Source: DAHUXN01 sp963729815 (lineage in GTDB: Bacteria > Acidobacteriota > Terriglobia > Acidiferrales > UBA7541). Taken from it: DNA of 64,000 nucleotides. The stretch lies in assembly GCA_963729815.1 (NCBI GenBank), contig CAVSPU010000002.1, forward strand, positions 1,116,001 to 1,180,000, given 5' to 3'. The position numbers were made by a program, and so were the translations under genes. Position 1 is the first letter of the stretch. Each line of letters opens with the position of its first letter. Positions 27,751 to 36,933 of the stretch are shown piece by piece. The notes under the pieces were generated by a model. That model had not been told where the DNA came from, searched no databases, and was given only the letters and a program-made list of their open reading frames with translations.

Positions 27751-30204
27751 CTATTCGTAGCGCAGCGCCACCATGGGATCCACTTTCATCGCCCGCCGCG
27801 CTGGCACGTATGACGCGGCGAACGCGACCACCGCGAGCACCACGGCCGTGGTTCCCAGAATGAATGGATCCGCGGGCCGCACGCCGTAAAGCAGGTCACC
27901 AAGAAGCCGCGTCAGAGCCAGCGCGCCGGCGATTCCGGCCACGATGCCTCCAAAAGTCCACAGCATGCTCGCGCCCAGCACCAGCTTCAGAACGTCGCGC
28001 GGCTGCGCGCCGAGCGCCATGCGAATTCCGATCTCGTGCGTGCGCTGCACCACCGAGTAGCCAACCACGCCCGCAATTCCCACGGCGGAAAGCGCCAGCG
28101 CCAGCACCGCGAACGCGCCGAGAAGCAGCATCGGGAAGCGCCGCGAGCCCAGCGAGTCGCTGACCACTTGCTCCATCGTACGCACATTGGACGCCGGATA
28201 ATCGGCGCGCATCTGCGCCAGCGCCTGCTTCACCGGCTTCTCAAACGACTCCGGAGCCGACGCCGTTCGCGTCGTGATGGTCATCACCGGCCAGGCGGCC
28301 TGCGGGAACGGCCGGTAGAGGAACGGCCTCGGTTTTTCGTCCAGGCCATCGTGGCGGAAATCCGCGACGATGCCCACAATGGTCATCCAGGGCGCGTGGG
28401 AATTGAACGCGCCGAGTTTTATCCGCGTGCCAACCGGATCTTTCTTGGGCCAGAATTCCTTCACCATCGCTTGATTGATGACCACCGCGCCCGGCGCGCT
28501 CAGCGTATCTTCATCGGTGAATTCCCTGCCCTCGACCATCGGGATGCCCATCGTGCGGAAAAAATTCGGGCATACAACGCCATAACCGCCCCCCGGCTCA
28601 TGTTCAGGGCCAGGATCGGGCGCTCCTTCAATCGAGAAGCCGCGGCCCGCGCTTCCTCCGCCCAGCGGCAAATGGCTGACGCCGCTCACGGACACCACGC
28701 CGGGAATCGCTCCAACATGCTCCGTGAGTTCCTCGCAGAAACGCGCATCCACCGGAGGCCCGTTATAGAGGTCCACCTGCGCCGTGGACACGTCCATGGT
28801 GAGCATATTCTTTGGGTTCAACCCAGGATTCACTCCCAGCAAGCGCGACATGCTGTCGATCATCAGGCCCGCGCCAGCAAGCACAATCAGCGCCAGCGCT
28901 ACTTCGGCCGCAACCAGCGCGTGACGCAAACCGTTCCCGCCCGCGCTCGTCAAGCCGCGCCCGCCACCTTCCTTCAAGGGATCGCTGATCTGTTCCCGCC
29001 CCGCTCCCAGCGCGGGCGCCAGCCCAAATAGAATTCCGGTGAAGCAAGACAGCGCAAGCGCGAAGACAAACACGCGTCCGTCGATCGCGATGGTTCCAAC
29101 TTGACGGAACGGCAAAAACTGCAAACTCGCCGGCAAGAAAGGCATCAGCAGACTCAGGCCCGCGGACGCGACGATGATTCCTGCGATTCCGCCCAAAAAT
29201 CCCAGCAAGAGACTTTCGGTGATGAGTTGCCGCACGACCCGACGGCGCGTCGCGCCCAGCGCGTAGCGGATTGCCAATTCTTTCTGCCGCGCGGCCCCAC
29301 GCGCCAGCAGCAAATTCGCCACGTTCACGCAGGCGATGAGCAGCACAAACCCAACCGCGGCGAGCAGCGCCAGGATGGTCGTCTTCAGATTCCTCATGCC
29401 AAACTCGCCCAGCGGCATCACCGTCGCCCCCATCCCGGGATCGTCCAGCGGATACTCCTTGGAAATGCGGTGGCCGATGGTGTTCACTTCCGCCTTCGCC
29501 TGTTCCATCGTGATGCCCGGTTTCAGCCGCGCGATGCACACGAAAGAATTCGCGCCGCGATCTTTGTCGCCCACCGTGTATCCCACGGGCACCCACAATT
29601 CGCGGGCCTTGCTCCAGAATTGAAATTCGAACGTCTGCGGCATCACGCCCACAACGGTAAAGCTCGCTCCGTCGATGCGGATCGTCTTGCCGACCATCTC
29701 CGGGTCGCCGCTGAAGCGCCGCTGCCACAATCCGTAGCTCAAAATAACTTCGTGGTCGTTGCCAGCCGTTTCTTCCTCGGGCAGAAACGTGCGCCCCAGA
29801 AGCGGCTTGGCGCCCAGCACGTCGAAAAATTTCGAAGTCACGCGTACGCCGGAAACGCGCTCGGGCACATTCCCTTCCGCCAGGTTGTAGCCCCGCCCGG
29901 CGGAATCAAACATCGCCAGGCTCTCAAAAACATCGCTTTGCTTTTCGATATCGTGGATGTTCGGCGCGGAAACGATATTGATATTGTCGGGCCCGTCGCC
30001 GCCGTAGGTTTGCCAAACGAGCACGATGCGGTCGGCGTCCGCATACGGGAGCGGTTTCAGCAGCGTCGCGTTGATGACGCTGAAAATCGCGGTGTTCGCG
30101 CCAATGCCCAGCGCCAGCGTGAGTATCGCGATGGCCGTGAATCCCGGCGATCTTGCCAGCATTCGCAGCGCGTACTGCAAATCCTGCAACAATGTGCCCA
30201 TCAT
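27751..30204 (-). CDS. ADOP-family duplicated permease (ADOP-11)
   Basis: 817-residue ADOP permease at the upstream end of the surviving array. Two in-frame ATGs (30204 and 30201) follow GAGGTGA; either could start it. Helix motif TLALGIGANTAIFSVINATL; first FtsX block LLAAVGFVLLIACVNVANLL with ARGAARQKELAIRYALGATR; second half with LVAAEVALALIVLAGAGLMI. The C-terminal block differs from the rest in having GIAGVVGYSVVQRTHEIG and ends AMKVDPMVALRYE. The sequence just downstream of its stop matches the flank of the ADOP relic at 30369. Confidence 0.92.
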   Translation of the reverse strand: MMGTLLQDLQYALRMLARSPGFTAIAILTLALGIGANTAIFSVINATLLKPLPYADADRIVLVWQTYGGDGPDNINIVSAPNIHDIEKQSDVFESLAMFDSAGRGYNLAEGNVPERVSGVRVTSKFFDVLGAKPLLGRTFLPEEETAGNDHEVILSYGLWQRRFSGDPEMVGKTIRIDGASFTVVGVMPQTFEFQFWSKARELWVPVGYTVGDKDRGANSFVCIARLKPGITMEQAKAEVNTIGHRISKEYPLDDPGMGATVMPLGEFGMRNLKTTILALLAAVGFVLLIACVNVANLLLARGAARQKELAIRYALGATRRRVVRQLITESLLLGFLGGIAGIIVASAGLSLLMPFLPASLQFLPFRQVGTIAIDGRVFVFALALSCFTGILFGLAPALGAGREQISDPLKEGGGRGLTSAGGNGLRHALVAAEVALALIVLAGAGLMIDSMSRLLGVNPGLNPKNMLTMDVSTAQVDLYNGPPVDARFCEELTEHVGAIPGVVSVSGVSHLPLGGGSAGRGFSIEGAPDPGPEHEPGGGYGVVCPNFFRTMGIPMVEGREFTDEDTLSAPGAVVINQAMVKEFWPKKDPVGTRIKLGAFNSHAPWMTIVGIVADFRHDGLDEKPRPFLYRPFPQAAWPVMTITTRTASAPESFEKPVKQALAQMRADYPASNVRTMEQVVSDSLGSRRFPMLLLGAFAVLALALSAVGIAGVVGYSVVQRTHEIGIRMALGAQPRDVLKLVLGASMLWTFGGIVAGIAGALALTRLLGDLLYGVRPADPFILGTTAVVLAVVAFAASYVPARRAMKVDPMVALRYE

Positions 30205-30279
30205 TCACCTCGTTGCATTAGACGGAAGGAAACGAAAATCGCCGCGCCGGGACGTCGTGTTTCCCGTCCGTCTCGAATC

Positions 30280-30323
30280 TGTAGCTCACGTCCCGCCCGC
30301 GATCTCCGCGGGCTGACGTGAGG
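30280..30323. repeat. Variable-core hairpin element (short form)
   Basis: TGTAGCTCACGTC ... GACGTGAGG with core CCGCCCGCG-ATCTC-CGCGGGC. Same arms as 1012-1055, different loop. Confidence 0.75.
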
Positions 30324-30368
30324 TTTTTCCCCCGAGCTACAAATTCACCGTGTCATCACGCAAGCGTG

Positions 30369-30395
30369 TTATTCGTAGCCCAACGCCACCATCGG
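30369..30395 (-). pseudogene. Relic of an ADOP C-terminus
   Basis: On the minus strand this reads PMVALGYE followed by TAA, matching the ADOP end DPMVALRYE with one Arg-to-Gly change; the codons before it show no further homology. The bases beyond the stop (about 30349-30368) match those beyond the stop of ADOP-11 (27731-27750), so this is a decayed tandem copy, not chance. Confidence 0.65.
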
Positions 30396-30601
30396 CACAC
30401 ACTCCCACGGAAACTGATCCTCTGTCCGCAGATTTGCTTCCGAACGAACACTCTCGATAAGCATCCGCATGTCATAGCCTTAGCTCGATTGCGACAGTTT
30501 GTCGCACACGCCAACTGTCCGCTTGCGGGAGCCGCCGTCGCGGAATCGAACACGCATCCGGATGCTCTCGCGTATACTTTCCAGCGGGTGAACATTCGCC
30601 G

Positions 30602-31102
30602 ATGCTGGAAAATCAAAAAACCGACGCTGACGCCGCGCCGAACGCATGCTCCGAATGCGGCGCGCGCATAGAAGGCGGCCGCGCGGGATGCCAGGCGCTC
30701 TTCAACGAACTTGGCGCGCGCGATTTCAGCGACCCGCGCTTCGGCGCGATGCACGAATTATTCGTCGACGCCTATTGCATGCAGCATCCCGAGCCCTATT
30801 GCCACTCCGCGAAATCCTATGCCGCGCATCTCACGCGCCTTTGCTGCGGCCTCGAATTCGGCGGCAAGAAGCATGTCTACGACGCCATCCCGCGATGGCT
30901 CAACGCCAACAACAAACTCGAAAAGCCCGGGACGCCGGCCGCCCGCGGCACGATGACCATCGCCGACGTTCGCACCGCCACCACGCACGAAGAGTACAAA
31001 CAGCTCGTCCTCTCCTGGGCCAAGTGCGTCTGGGAAGCTTACGCCTCGCAGCACGATCTCGCCCGCCGCTGGCTCCAGGACGCCCTCGCCGCCAAACGCT
31101 AA
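30602..31102 (+). CDS. DUF5946 family protein
   Basis: 166-residue soluble protein of unknown function. An N-terminal Cys pair (ACSECGA, about 16-22) is followed by the family landmark MHELFVDAYCMQHPEPYC and by HSAKSYAAHLTRLCCGLEFG. The C-terminal half ends with WAKCVWEAYASQHDLARRW, a helix with aromatic residues. The Cys and His residues could bind a metal; this is inference. The ribosome site is weak. It is the first plus-strand gene after the ADOP array. Confidence 0.85.
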   Translation: MLENQKTDADAAPNACSECGARIEGGRAGCQALFNELGARDFSDPRFGAMHELFVDAYCMQHPEPYCHSAKSYAAHLTRLCCGLEFGGKKHVYDAIPRWLNANNKLEKPGTPAARGTMTIADVRTATTHEEYKQLVLSWAKCVWEAYASQHDLARRWLQDALAAKR

Positions 31103-31118
31103 TCGCAAACGTTTCCGG

Positions 31119-31146
31119 TTGACGTCGCGCCCCGTCGCTGTATAAA
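31119..31146 (+). promoter_or_regulatory. Sigma-70-type promoter of the serine hydrolase gene
   Basis: -35 TTGACG at 31119-31124, 16-base spacer, -10 TATAAA at 31141-31146. The leader is about 45 bases and ends with a GGAGGGGG ribosome site before ATG 31198. Confidence 0.6.
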
Positions 31147-31197
31147 GTCCCGCCAGTCCAGTCTAGGCGAAACGCGAACGCGCGGAGGGGGTGCGGA

Positions 31198-33252
31198 ATG
31201 CGGAGACTTTCAGCGGCCCAACGGGAATTCAATCAGGAGAAGCGCCGGGCGCGAATATTCATCATGCTCGTCGCGCTGGCGTTCATCCCCATTCTTGGCT
31301 ACGCTGCGGCGCAAAAACCGGCGGCGAAAAAAATGACTCCGGCGAAGACTGCCACATCAGCCGCAATATCTGCTGGCCCTGTGACCCTACCGCCCGCGCT
31401 TCCCGCGCCGCAATTGACGCAGGAAGATTTGACCGCATTCTTCGACGGCCTCGTGCCGCTGCAAATCGAGCGCGACGACATCGCCGGAGCGGTCGTCGCC
31501 GTCGTAAAAGACGGCAAAGTTGTTTTCGCCAAAGGCTACGGTTACTCCGACGCCGCACACAAAAAGCCCGTTTCCGCCGACGACACGCTCTTCCGCGTCG
31601 GCTCTATCTCCAAACTATTCACCTGGACCTCCGTGATGCAGCTCGTGCAGCAGGGCAGAATCAATCTCGACGCTGATATCAACCAATATCTCGATTTCAA
31701 AGTCCCCGAGCCCTTCGGCAAGCCCATCACCATGCGCGATCTGATGACCCATACGCCCGGATTCGAGGAGACGATTCAGGATCTCATCCAGCTCGACGGC
31801 CCGCATCCGAACATCCTGACCACGCGGCAATTTCTCACCATGCATCCGCCCGCGGAAATTTTCCCGCCGGGAACGACGGGCGCGTATTCGAATTACGGCG
31901 CGAATCTTGCGGGCTACATAGTGCAGCGCGTCTCTGGCCAGCAATTTGACGATTACGTCGAGCAGCACATTTTCGCGCCGCTCGGTATGACGCACGCTTC
32001 CTTCCGCCAGCCGCTGCCGCCAAGTCTCGTGCCACTCATGTCCGGCGGCTACCAGCTCGCTTCCGGCGGCGTGAAGCCCTTCGAGATCGTCAACACGCCT
32101 CCCGCTGGAGCGCTTTCCGTTTCCGCCATGGACATCACGCACTTCATGATCGCGCATCTCCAGGACGGCACGTACAACGGCGCGTCGATTCTCAGCCCGG
32201 AAACTGTCCAGCTAATGCACACGCGGCAATACGCGCCCGATCCCGGCGTCAACGGCTTTTGTCTCGGATTTTACGAGGATTCGCGCAACGGCCACCGCAT
32301 CATCGGCCACGGCGGCGACACTCTTTATTTTCACAGCGACTTGAAGCTGATCCTCGACGAGGACACCGGCATTTTCGTCTCCTACAACAGCGCCGGGCGC
32401 GGCGACGTCGAGCCGCGCGGCCCGCTTTTCGAGAAATTCATGGACCGCTATTTCCCCTATACGCCGCCGGCCTCGAAGCGGCTCATCACCGCCGACTCGG
32501 ACGCCCGCGAAGTCAGCGGCGCATACATTCCCAGCCGCCGCAGCCAGACGAATATTTTTTATCTTTTCTCGCTGCTCGGCGAAGCGAATGTCGGTCCGGG
32601 CAAGGATGGCTCGCTCGACCTCGGCGGCTCAAAAGGAATCGACGGCCAGCCTGTCGAATGGATTGAGACCGCGCCCAAGGTCTGGCAGGACAGCACCGAC
32701 CCGCAAAACAAGATCATTTTCAAGCGCGCCTCAAACGGCCGCTGGGAAATCGCGACGGAATTCCCTGCCGAGGTTCTCCAGCAGGTCCCCTGGTACATGG
32801 CCAAAAATTTCATCACCATATGCCTGGTTTTCGTTCTCGGGGTTTGTGTGCTGACGCTGATTCTCTGGCCCATCGCCGCGCTCGTCCGCTGGCACTACGG
32901 CCGCGCGGATCACGCTGGCGATCGCGAACGCCGCGCCCGTTGCTGGGCGCGCGCCGTCTGCGCCCTCAACATTTTTTTCTGGGGCTTATTCATCGGCACA
33001 ATCATCTACGGCAGCTCGCATCTCGCCATCCTCAGCCATCGCGCCAATCCCTGGTTCCGCACGATTCAAATCATCGGCTGGCTGGGCGCATTCGGCACGC
33101 TGCTGGCGATTTGGAATTTCTTCGTGTCCGTGGGGACAGCTGGCCGCTGGTGGTGGGCGAAACTCCACGATACGCTCATCGTCGTGGCGTGCCTCGTGAG
33201 CCTCTGGCTCATCTGGTTCACGCACCTCCTGCGCTTTAGCTTGAACTACTAG
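31198..33252 (+). CDS. Membrane-anchored serine hydrolase (class C beta-lactamase/PBP-like)
   Basis: 684 residues. A signal anchor (about 22-40) is followed by a beta-lactamase/esterase domain (about 65-420) with the nucleophile motif SISK (Ser136, Lys139), the second motif YSN (Tyr230) and HGG at 371-373 in the position of the third KTG-like motif. Domain 3 (about 420-530) leads to four C-terminal membrane helices, starting at about 540 (ITICLVFVLGVCVLTLILWP). The catalytic part should be periplasmic. Relatives hydrolyse D-amino-acid peptides, esters or beta-lactams; the substrate cannot be told here. The four-helix membrane tail is longer than in secreted family members. Its promoter is well formed and the gene stands alone. 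Confidence 0.88.
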   Translation: MRRLSAAQREFNQEKRRARIFIMLVALAFIPILGYAAAQKPAAKKMTPAKTATSAAISAGPVTLPPALPAPQLTQEDLTAFFDGLVPLQIERDDIAGAVVAVVKDGKVVFAKGYGYSDAAHKKPVSADDTLFRVGSISKLFTWTSVMQLVQQGRINLDADINQYLDFKVPEPFGKPITMRDLMTHTPGFEETIQDLIQLDGPHPNILTTRQFLTMHPPAEIFPPGTTGAYSNYGANLAGYIVQRVSGQQFDDYVEQHIFAPLGMTHASFRQPLPPSLVPLMSGGYQLASGGVKPFEIVNTPPAGALSVSAMDITHFMIAHLQDGTYNGASILSPETVQLMHTRQYAPDPGVNGFCLGFYEDSRNGHRIIGHGGDTLYFHSDLKLILDEDTGIFVSYNSAGRGDVEPRGPLFEKFMDRYFPYTPPASKRLITADSDAREVSGAYIPSRRSQTNIFYLFSLLGEANVGPGKDGSLDLGGSKGIDGQPVEWIETAPKVWQDSTDPQNKIIFKRASNGRWEIATEFPAEVLQQVPWYMAKNFITICLVFVLGVCVLTLILWPIAALVRWHYGRADHAGDRERRARCWARAVCALNIFFWGLFIGTIIYGSSHLAILSHRANPWFRTIQIIGWLGAFGTLLAIWNFFVSVGTAGRWWWAKLHDTLIVVACLVSLWLIWFTHLLRFSLNY

Positions 33253-33393
33253 AAGCCGGCGAACGTGATTTGCCCCGCCGGAATCAGGCGGAATCGGAGT
33301 ATACTTCCCCGGCGAATGTACGCTAACACAGCCATTATCCTGGAGTTACAGGAGGTCCGGATTGCTGGAGGCGCATCCCCCATGTAGTGCTAC

Positions 33394-35877
33394 TTGCAGC
33401 ACAAAATAGTACCTTTGCGCCATTCCCCAATTCGCTTGCAAACGGCAAATTTACCATCGGAACATACTGTGCCACTTACCGTGTCGAAGACCGCGCGCAT
33501 CGCTCAAGTGCTGTCGAGACTTGGAGTTCGCCTCCGAGCGGCGGCCCTGCCTCTGGGGCCAGCCGTCCAGAGTGCGTATTCGCAAACTCGTTGGTTCGTG
33601 TCTGCGCGCAACCGGATTTATAAAGTAGCCGCCAGCTTTCGCCTGCGCACAAAATTCCTGCTTTCACTCATTGTCGTCACCTCCGGCCTAAGCTGCGCCA
33701 CGCTTTTTGTGGTCGGCCGCGAGGCCAAAATGCAAGTGAACCGGCAAATCCAGGAGGAATCGGCCAGCGCCATCCTCACCTTCCAGGTCATGCAGCACCA
33801 GAATGAAATTGCCCTGGAGCACAAGGCCGATTTGCTCGCCACGCTGGCTCTTCTTCGCGATGACGACCCCACGGCGGTTCAGGATGCCAGCGAGGATCCG
33901 TGGCAATCCGAGGATTGCAATCTGTTCATGCTCGCCGATCCGCATGGCAAAGTCATCGCGCTGCACACGACCGTCGGAGATTTTACCGCCGCCACGGCGG
34001 AACGATTGCTGCGCCGCTCCTTGACGCGCCAGAAGACGGCGACATGGTGGTTCAGCGGCACGGAGTTGTACCAGGTGGTGCTTCGTCCCGTGGATGCGGC
34101 CCCTGGCGCCGGCCAAGCACGCATCGGGACCGTCGTTGTTGGCCATCAAATCGATTCCGGCACGGTGAACGAGCTGCATCGCATTTCGTCCAGCCAGGTC
34201 GTCTTCCTGTACGGCGGAAGCGCCATCGTCAGCACCCTTTCTCCCTTCGATGAACACGATCTCACGCAGCAGCTCGGCAGCGGAACAGGGCCTCAAACAT
34301 GGCCTCGGCAGTTGCGCGTTGGCAATCACCGGTACGGCGCCGCCTCGCTGGAGCTCTCGCCCAGCGGCCCATTTTCCAGCTCGCCCATAAGCTTGATGGT
34401 TTTGAAATCCTATGACGAAGGCGTGGCCTTTCTCGCGCACCTGAATAATTTGTTGATCGGATTCCTCATCCTCGCTGTTCTGGCGGGCGCGGCGCTCGTT
34501 TTTGTGATCTCCGATACGTTCACGAGACCTCTCGCCTCTCTCGTCGGCGGCGTTCACGCGCTCGAGCAGGGCGACTTCCAGTATCCGCTGGAGCCGCATG
34601 GCAATGACGAAGTCGCGCAGGTCACGCGCGCGTTTGATGGCATGCGCCAGACGCTGCTCAAAAATCAAACGCAGCGCGAACAGCTCGAGCAGCAATTGCG
34701 CCAATCCCAGCGCATGGAAGCCATGGGGCGGCTGGCCGGCGGCGTGGCGCACGATTTCAATAATCTCCTCACGGTCATCAAGGGGCACAGCGATCTGCTT
34801 CTGGAAAAACTCAGCCCCGGCAGCCCATTGCATTCCAGCAGCGAGCAGATCGCCAGGACGGCCGACCGCGCCGCGTCACTCACGCGCCAGCTCCTCATTT
34901 TTTCGCGCAAGCAGGTCCTGCGCCCCAACGTCCTCGATTTGAACGCCCTGATTGCCGACATGGACAAACTCGTCCGGCGTCTCATTCGCGAGGATATCGA
35001 ACTGACCTTCCGCCCCGGCGACTCCCTCGCTCGCATCAAAGCGGATCCCTCCCAGGTCGAACAAATGGTGATGAACCTCGTCGTGAACGCCCGCGACGCC
35101 ATGCCGGACGGCGGCAAGCTCATCATCGAAACCTGCAACGTGATTGTGCAGGACGAACTGGCGCGCTCACGCCCGCCGCTTCAGCCCGGTTCCTACGTCC
35201 TCTTCACCGTCAGCGATACGGGTTGCGGCATAAGCGCGGAGACCAAGGCGCACATCTTCGAGCCATTCTTCACCACGAAAAACGAAGGGCAGGGCACGGG
35301 CCTGGGCCTCGCCACGGTTTACGGCGTCGTCAAGCAGAGCAACGGCTTCATCTGGGTCGATTCGGTGCCAGGTGAAGGCGCGCGGTTTGAAATCTATCTT
35401 CCGGCGAGCGACGCCACAGCGGACGTGATTTGCGCCGAGCAGAAAATCACGCCGGCGTGCCGCAGGTCGGAGATCATTCTCATTGCCGAGGATGAAGACG
35501 GTGTGCGCGAAGTGACTGCCGAATTTCTGGCTGCGGCGGGCTTCCGCGTTTTTGCCGCGCGGAATGGAACCGAAGCGCTCGAAATCGCCGGGCAAATCGG
35601 CAATCGCCTCAGCCTTCTGCTCACCGACATTGTACTGCCGCAGCTTCACGGGCCGGAGCTCGCCCGGCGCATCGTTGCGCTACATCCGCACGTCAGGGTT
35701 ATTTACGCGTCCGGCTACGTCGAACACCAGAAAGACGCCGCGGACCTTGATAAAACAGGCGTTTTCTTGACCAAGCCTTTCACGCGCGCGGATTTGCTCA
35801 AGAAAATCGATGAAGTCCTGCAATCCAGGCGCGCCGCCAAGCCAGCCGCCGTTTCCGCTCCCGTATCCGTGGCGTAG
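33394..35877 (+). CDS. Hybrid sensor histidine kinase/response regulator
   Basis: 827 residues read from TTG 33394; GTG 33481 is an alternative start with equally weak signals. Helix 1 near 91-108, an extracytoplasmic sensor region of about 240 residues, helix 2 near 350-370, HAMP to about 425, then HisKA with GGVAHDFNNLLTVIKGH (phospho-acceptor His453). The ATP-binding domain shows NLVVNARDAM, SDTGCGIS and GQGTGLGLATVYG. The C-terminal receiver has the acidic pair in IAEDEDGVRE, the acceptor Asp745 (LLLTDIVLP) and the LTKPF lysine. No output DNA-binding domain and no adjacent regulator gene, so the partner is elsewhere. Signal unknown; the architecture is typical of NtrB/PAS-type hybrid kinases. 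Confidence 0.88.
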   Translation: MQHKIVPLRHSPIRLQTANLPSEHTVPLTVSKTARIAQVLSRLGVRLRAAALPLGPAVQSAYSQTRWFVSARNRIYKVAASFRLRTKFLLSLIVVTSGLSCATLFVVGREAKMQVNRQIQEESASAILTFQVMQHQNEIALEHKADLLATLALLRDDDPTAVQDASEDPWQSEDCNLFMLADPHGKVIALHTTVGDFTAATAERLLRRSLTRQKTATWWFSGTELYQVVLRPVDAAPGAGQARIGTVVVGHQIDSGTVNELHRISSSQVVFLYGGSAIVSTLSPFDEHDLTQQLGSGTGPQTWPRQLRVGNHRYGAASLELSPSGPFSSSPISLMVLKSYDEGVAFLAHLNNLLIGFLILAVLAGAALVFVISDTFTRPLASLVGGVHALEQGDFQYPLEPHGNDEVAQVTRAFDGMRQTLLKNQTQREQLEQQLRQSQRMEAMGRLAGGVAHDFNNLLTVIKGHSDLLLEKLSPGSPLHSSSEQIARTADRAASLTRQLLIFSRKQVLRPNVLDLNALIADMDKLVRRLIREDIELTFRPGDSLARIKADPSQVEQMVMNLVVNARDAMPDGGKLIIETCNVIVQDELARSRPPLQPGSYVLFTVSDTGCGISAETKAHIFEPFFTTKNEGQGTGLGLATVYGVVKQSNGFIWVDSVPGEGARFEIYLPASDATADVICAEQKITPACRRSEIILIAEDEDGVREVTAEFLAAAGFRVFAARNGTEALEIAGQIGNRLSLLLTDIVLPQLHGPELARRIVALHPHVRVIYASGYVEHQKDAADLDKTGVFLTKPFTRADLLKKIDEVLQSRRAAKPAAVSAPVSVA

Positions 35878-35948
35878 AATCTGGCCGCGCGAATTCTTCA
35901 GGCACGCATTTCCATTCCACTGCCAATCAGATCCGCTGCCAATTGAAT

Positions 35949-36542
35949 TTATATGTCCTGCGCGGCGCGCGGCTTCGCGCGGAAAATTCGCGGCAGGAAC
36001 ATTCCCGTGCGCGCGCGATGCTCCTCGAACGCCGCTCCAAATTCGCGCGCGAGCCACACCTCCTCCTTGCGCGCCTTGGCGAACTGCACCGCGACGACAA
36101 TCACGAACACCACGATCCCGCGCCACTGCCCGATCGCCAGCGCCGTTCCCAGCAACCCCACTTGAAATCCGGTGTAGATCGGATGGCGGATGAAGCGGTA
36201 CGGGCCGCGCCCAATCAATTCGTGGCCCTCCTTCAACGTCACGGCGCTCGACCAGTTTCCGCCCAGGCAGTGGCGCGCCCACGCCGCCAGCCCCAGCCCG
36301 GTCACGACGATGAAGAACGCCGCGATCATCACCTCGCTGTGATAGGCGATGAACCGCCGCCCGAACCAGCCGATGCGTCCCCACTTCGAAAAGAGCGCCT
36401 CGAAAACCAGCACGAGGAAAATGATCCGCAGCGCGTACGTCCCGCGATTTTCCGTCTCTTTTGTGCGCTTCACGCGCGCCGCGCTCACCACCCAGTAGAG
36501 CGCCAGCGCAAGCCACAAATACGAAATCAGCGGAACCATCAT
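35949..36542 (-). CDS. Isoprenylcysteine carboxyl methyltransferase (ICMT) family protein
   Basis: 197-residue integral membrane protein with about five helices. The family core is GPYRFIRHPIYTGFQVGLLG (about 128-148), where the RHP motif and following Tyr belong to the SAM-binding region, and the C-terminal KEEVWLAREFGAAFEEHRAR, the E-x-x-L/F pattern of ICMT/PEMT proteins. Bacterial members are SAM-dependent membrane methyltransferases whose substrates are mostly unknown. Start ATG at 36542 has GAGGAG upstream. It converges on the kinase gene with 71 bases between. Confidence 0.85.
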   Translation of the reverse strand: MMVPLISYLWLALALYWVVSAARVKRTKETENRGTYALRIIFLVLVFEALFSKWGRIGWFGRRFIAYHSEVMIAAFFIVVTGLGLAAWARHCLGGNWSSAVTLKEGHELIGRGPYRFIRHPIYTGFQVGLLGTALAIGQWRGIVVFVIVVAVQFAKARKEEVWLAREFGAAFEEHRARTGMFLPRIFRAKPRAAQDI

Positions 36543-36646
36543 CGCAGCTCTCCTCGCCCTCCCGCCCCCCGCGCGATTCTACGCTCGCCGGCCGACAACC
36601 ACACTCGATTCGCCATACGGTCGTGCGCATGAAGTTGGGCAGTGGG

Positions 36647-36826
36647 CTACTTCGAATCCGCTCTTTCCCGGGACAATAGCACCACCAACACAATAAACGC
36701 AGCGAGGAAAATAATTCCCAGCCACCACGGGCTGAACGGAATCGGAAACAGGAGGACAAGTAGCCAAGGCAGCCACGAGCGCCGCTCCGATCGCTTATTG
36801 CCGCCTGTTTTTGGAGAGACTTCCAT
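36647..36826 (-). CDS. Small two-helix membrane protein
   Basis: A 59-residue frame from ATG 36826 with a close TGGAG site. A basic N-terminus (SPKTGGNKRSERRSW) is followed by two hydrophobic segments (PWLLVLLFPIPF and WWLGIIFLAAFIVLVVLL) and a charged tail (SRERADSK). The composition looks like a genuine small membrane protein rather than a shadow frame. No family is recognised. It is upstream of the ICMT gene on the same strand, 104 bases away. Confidence 0.5.
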   Translation of the reverse strand: MEVSPKTGGNKRSERRSWLPWLLVLLFPIPFSPWWLGIIFLAAFIVLVVLLSRERADSK

Positions 36827-36921
36827 TTTTCTCCACTGCAAAAGCAAGATACTACCATCAACCGCGTTGGCTTAATTCTCCCGCGTCATAATCCGCACGC
36901 ATGGTTGGCAATCTGTTGTAG

Positions 36922-36927
36922 TAGAAT
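36922..36927 (+). promoter_or_regulatory. -10 box of the DinB gene (leaderless arrangement)
   Basis: TAGAAT ends six bases before ATG 36934, the same geometry as in three other genes of the window. No convincing -35 and no ribosome site are visible. Confidence 0.4.
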
Positions 36928-36933
36928 TATTTC

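Larger units (their letters stand above)
30205..30601. other. Spacer with hairpin element and ADOP relic
   Basis: A 397-base region upstream of ADOP-11 and of the DUF5946 gene. It contains a short-form hairpin (30280-30323), a C-terminal ADOP relic (30369-30395) and a TATACT box at 30573-30578 that may serve the DUF5946 gene. No intact gene is present. Confidence 0.65.
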
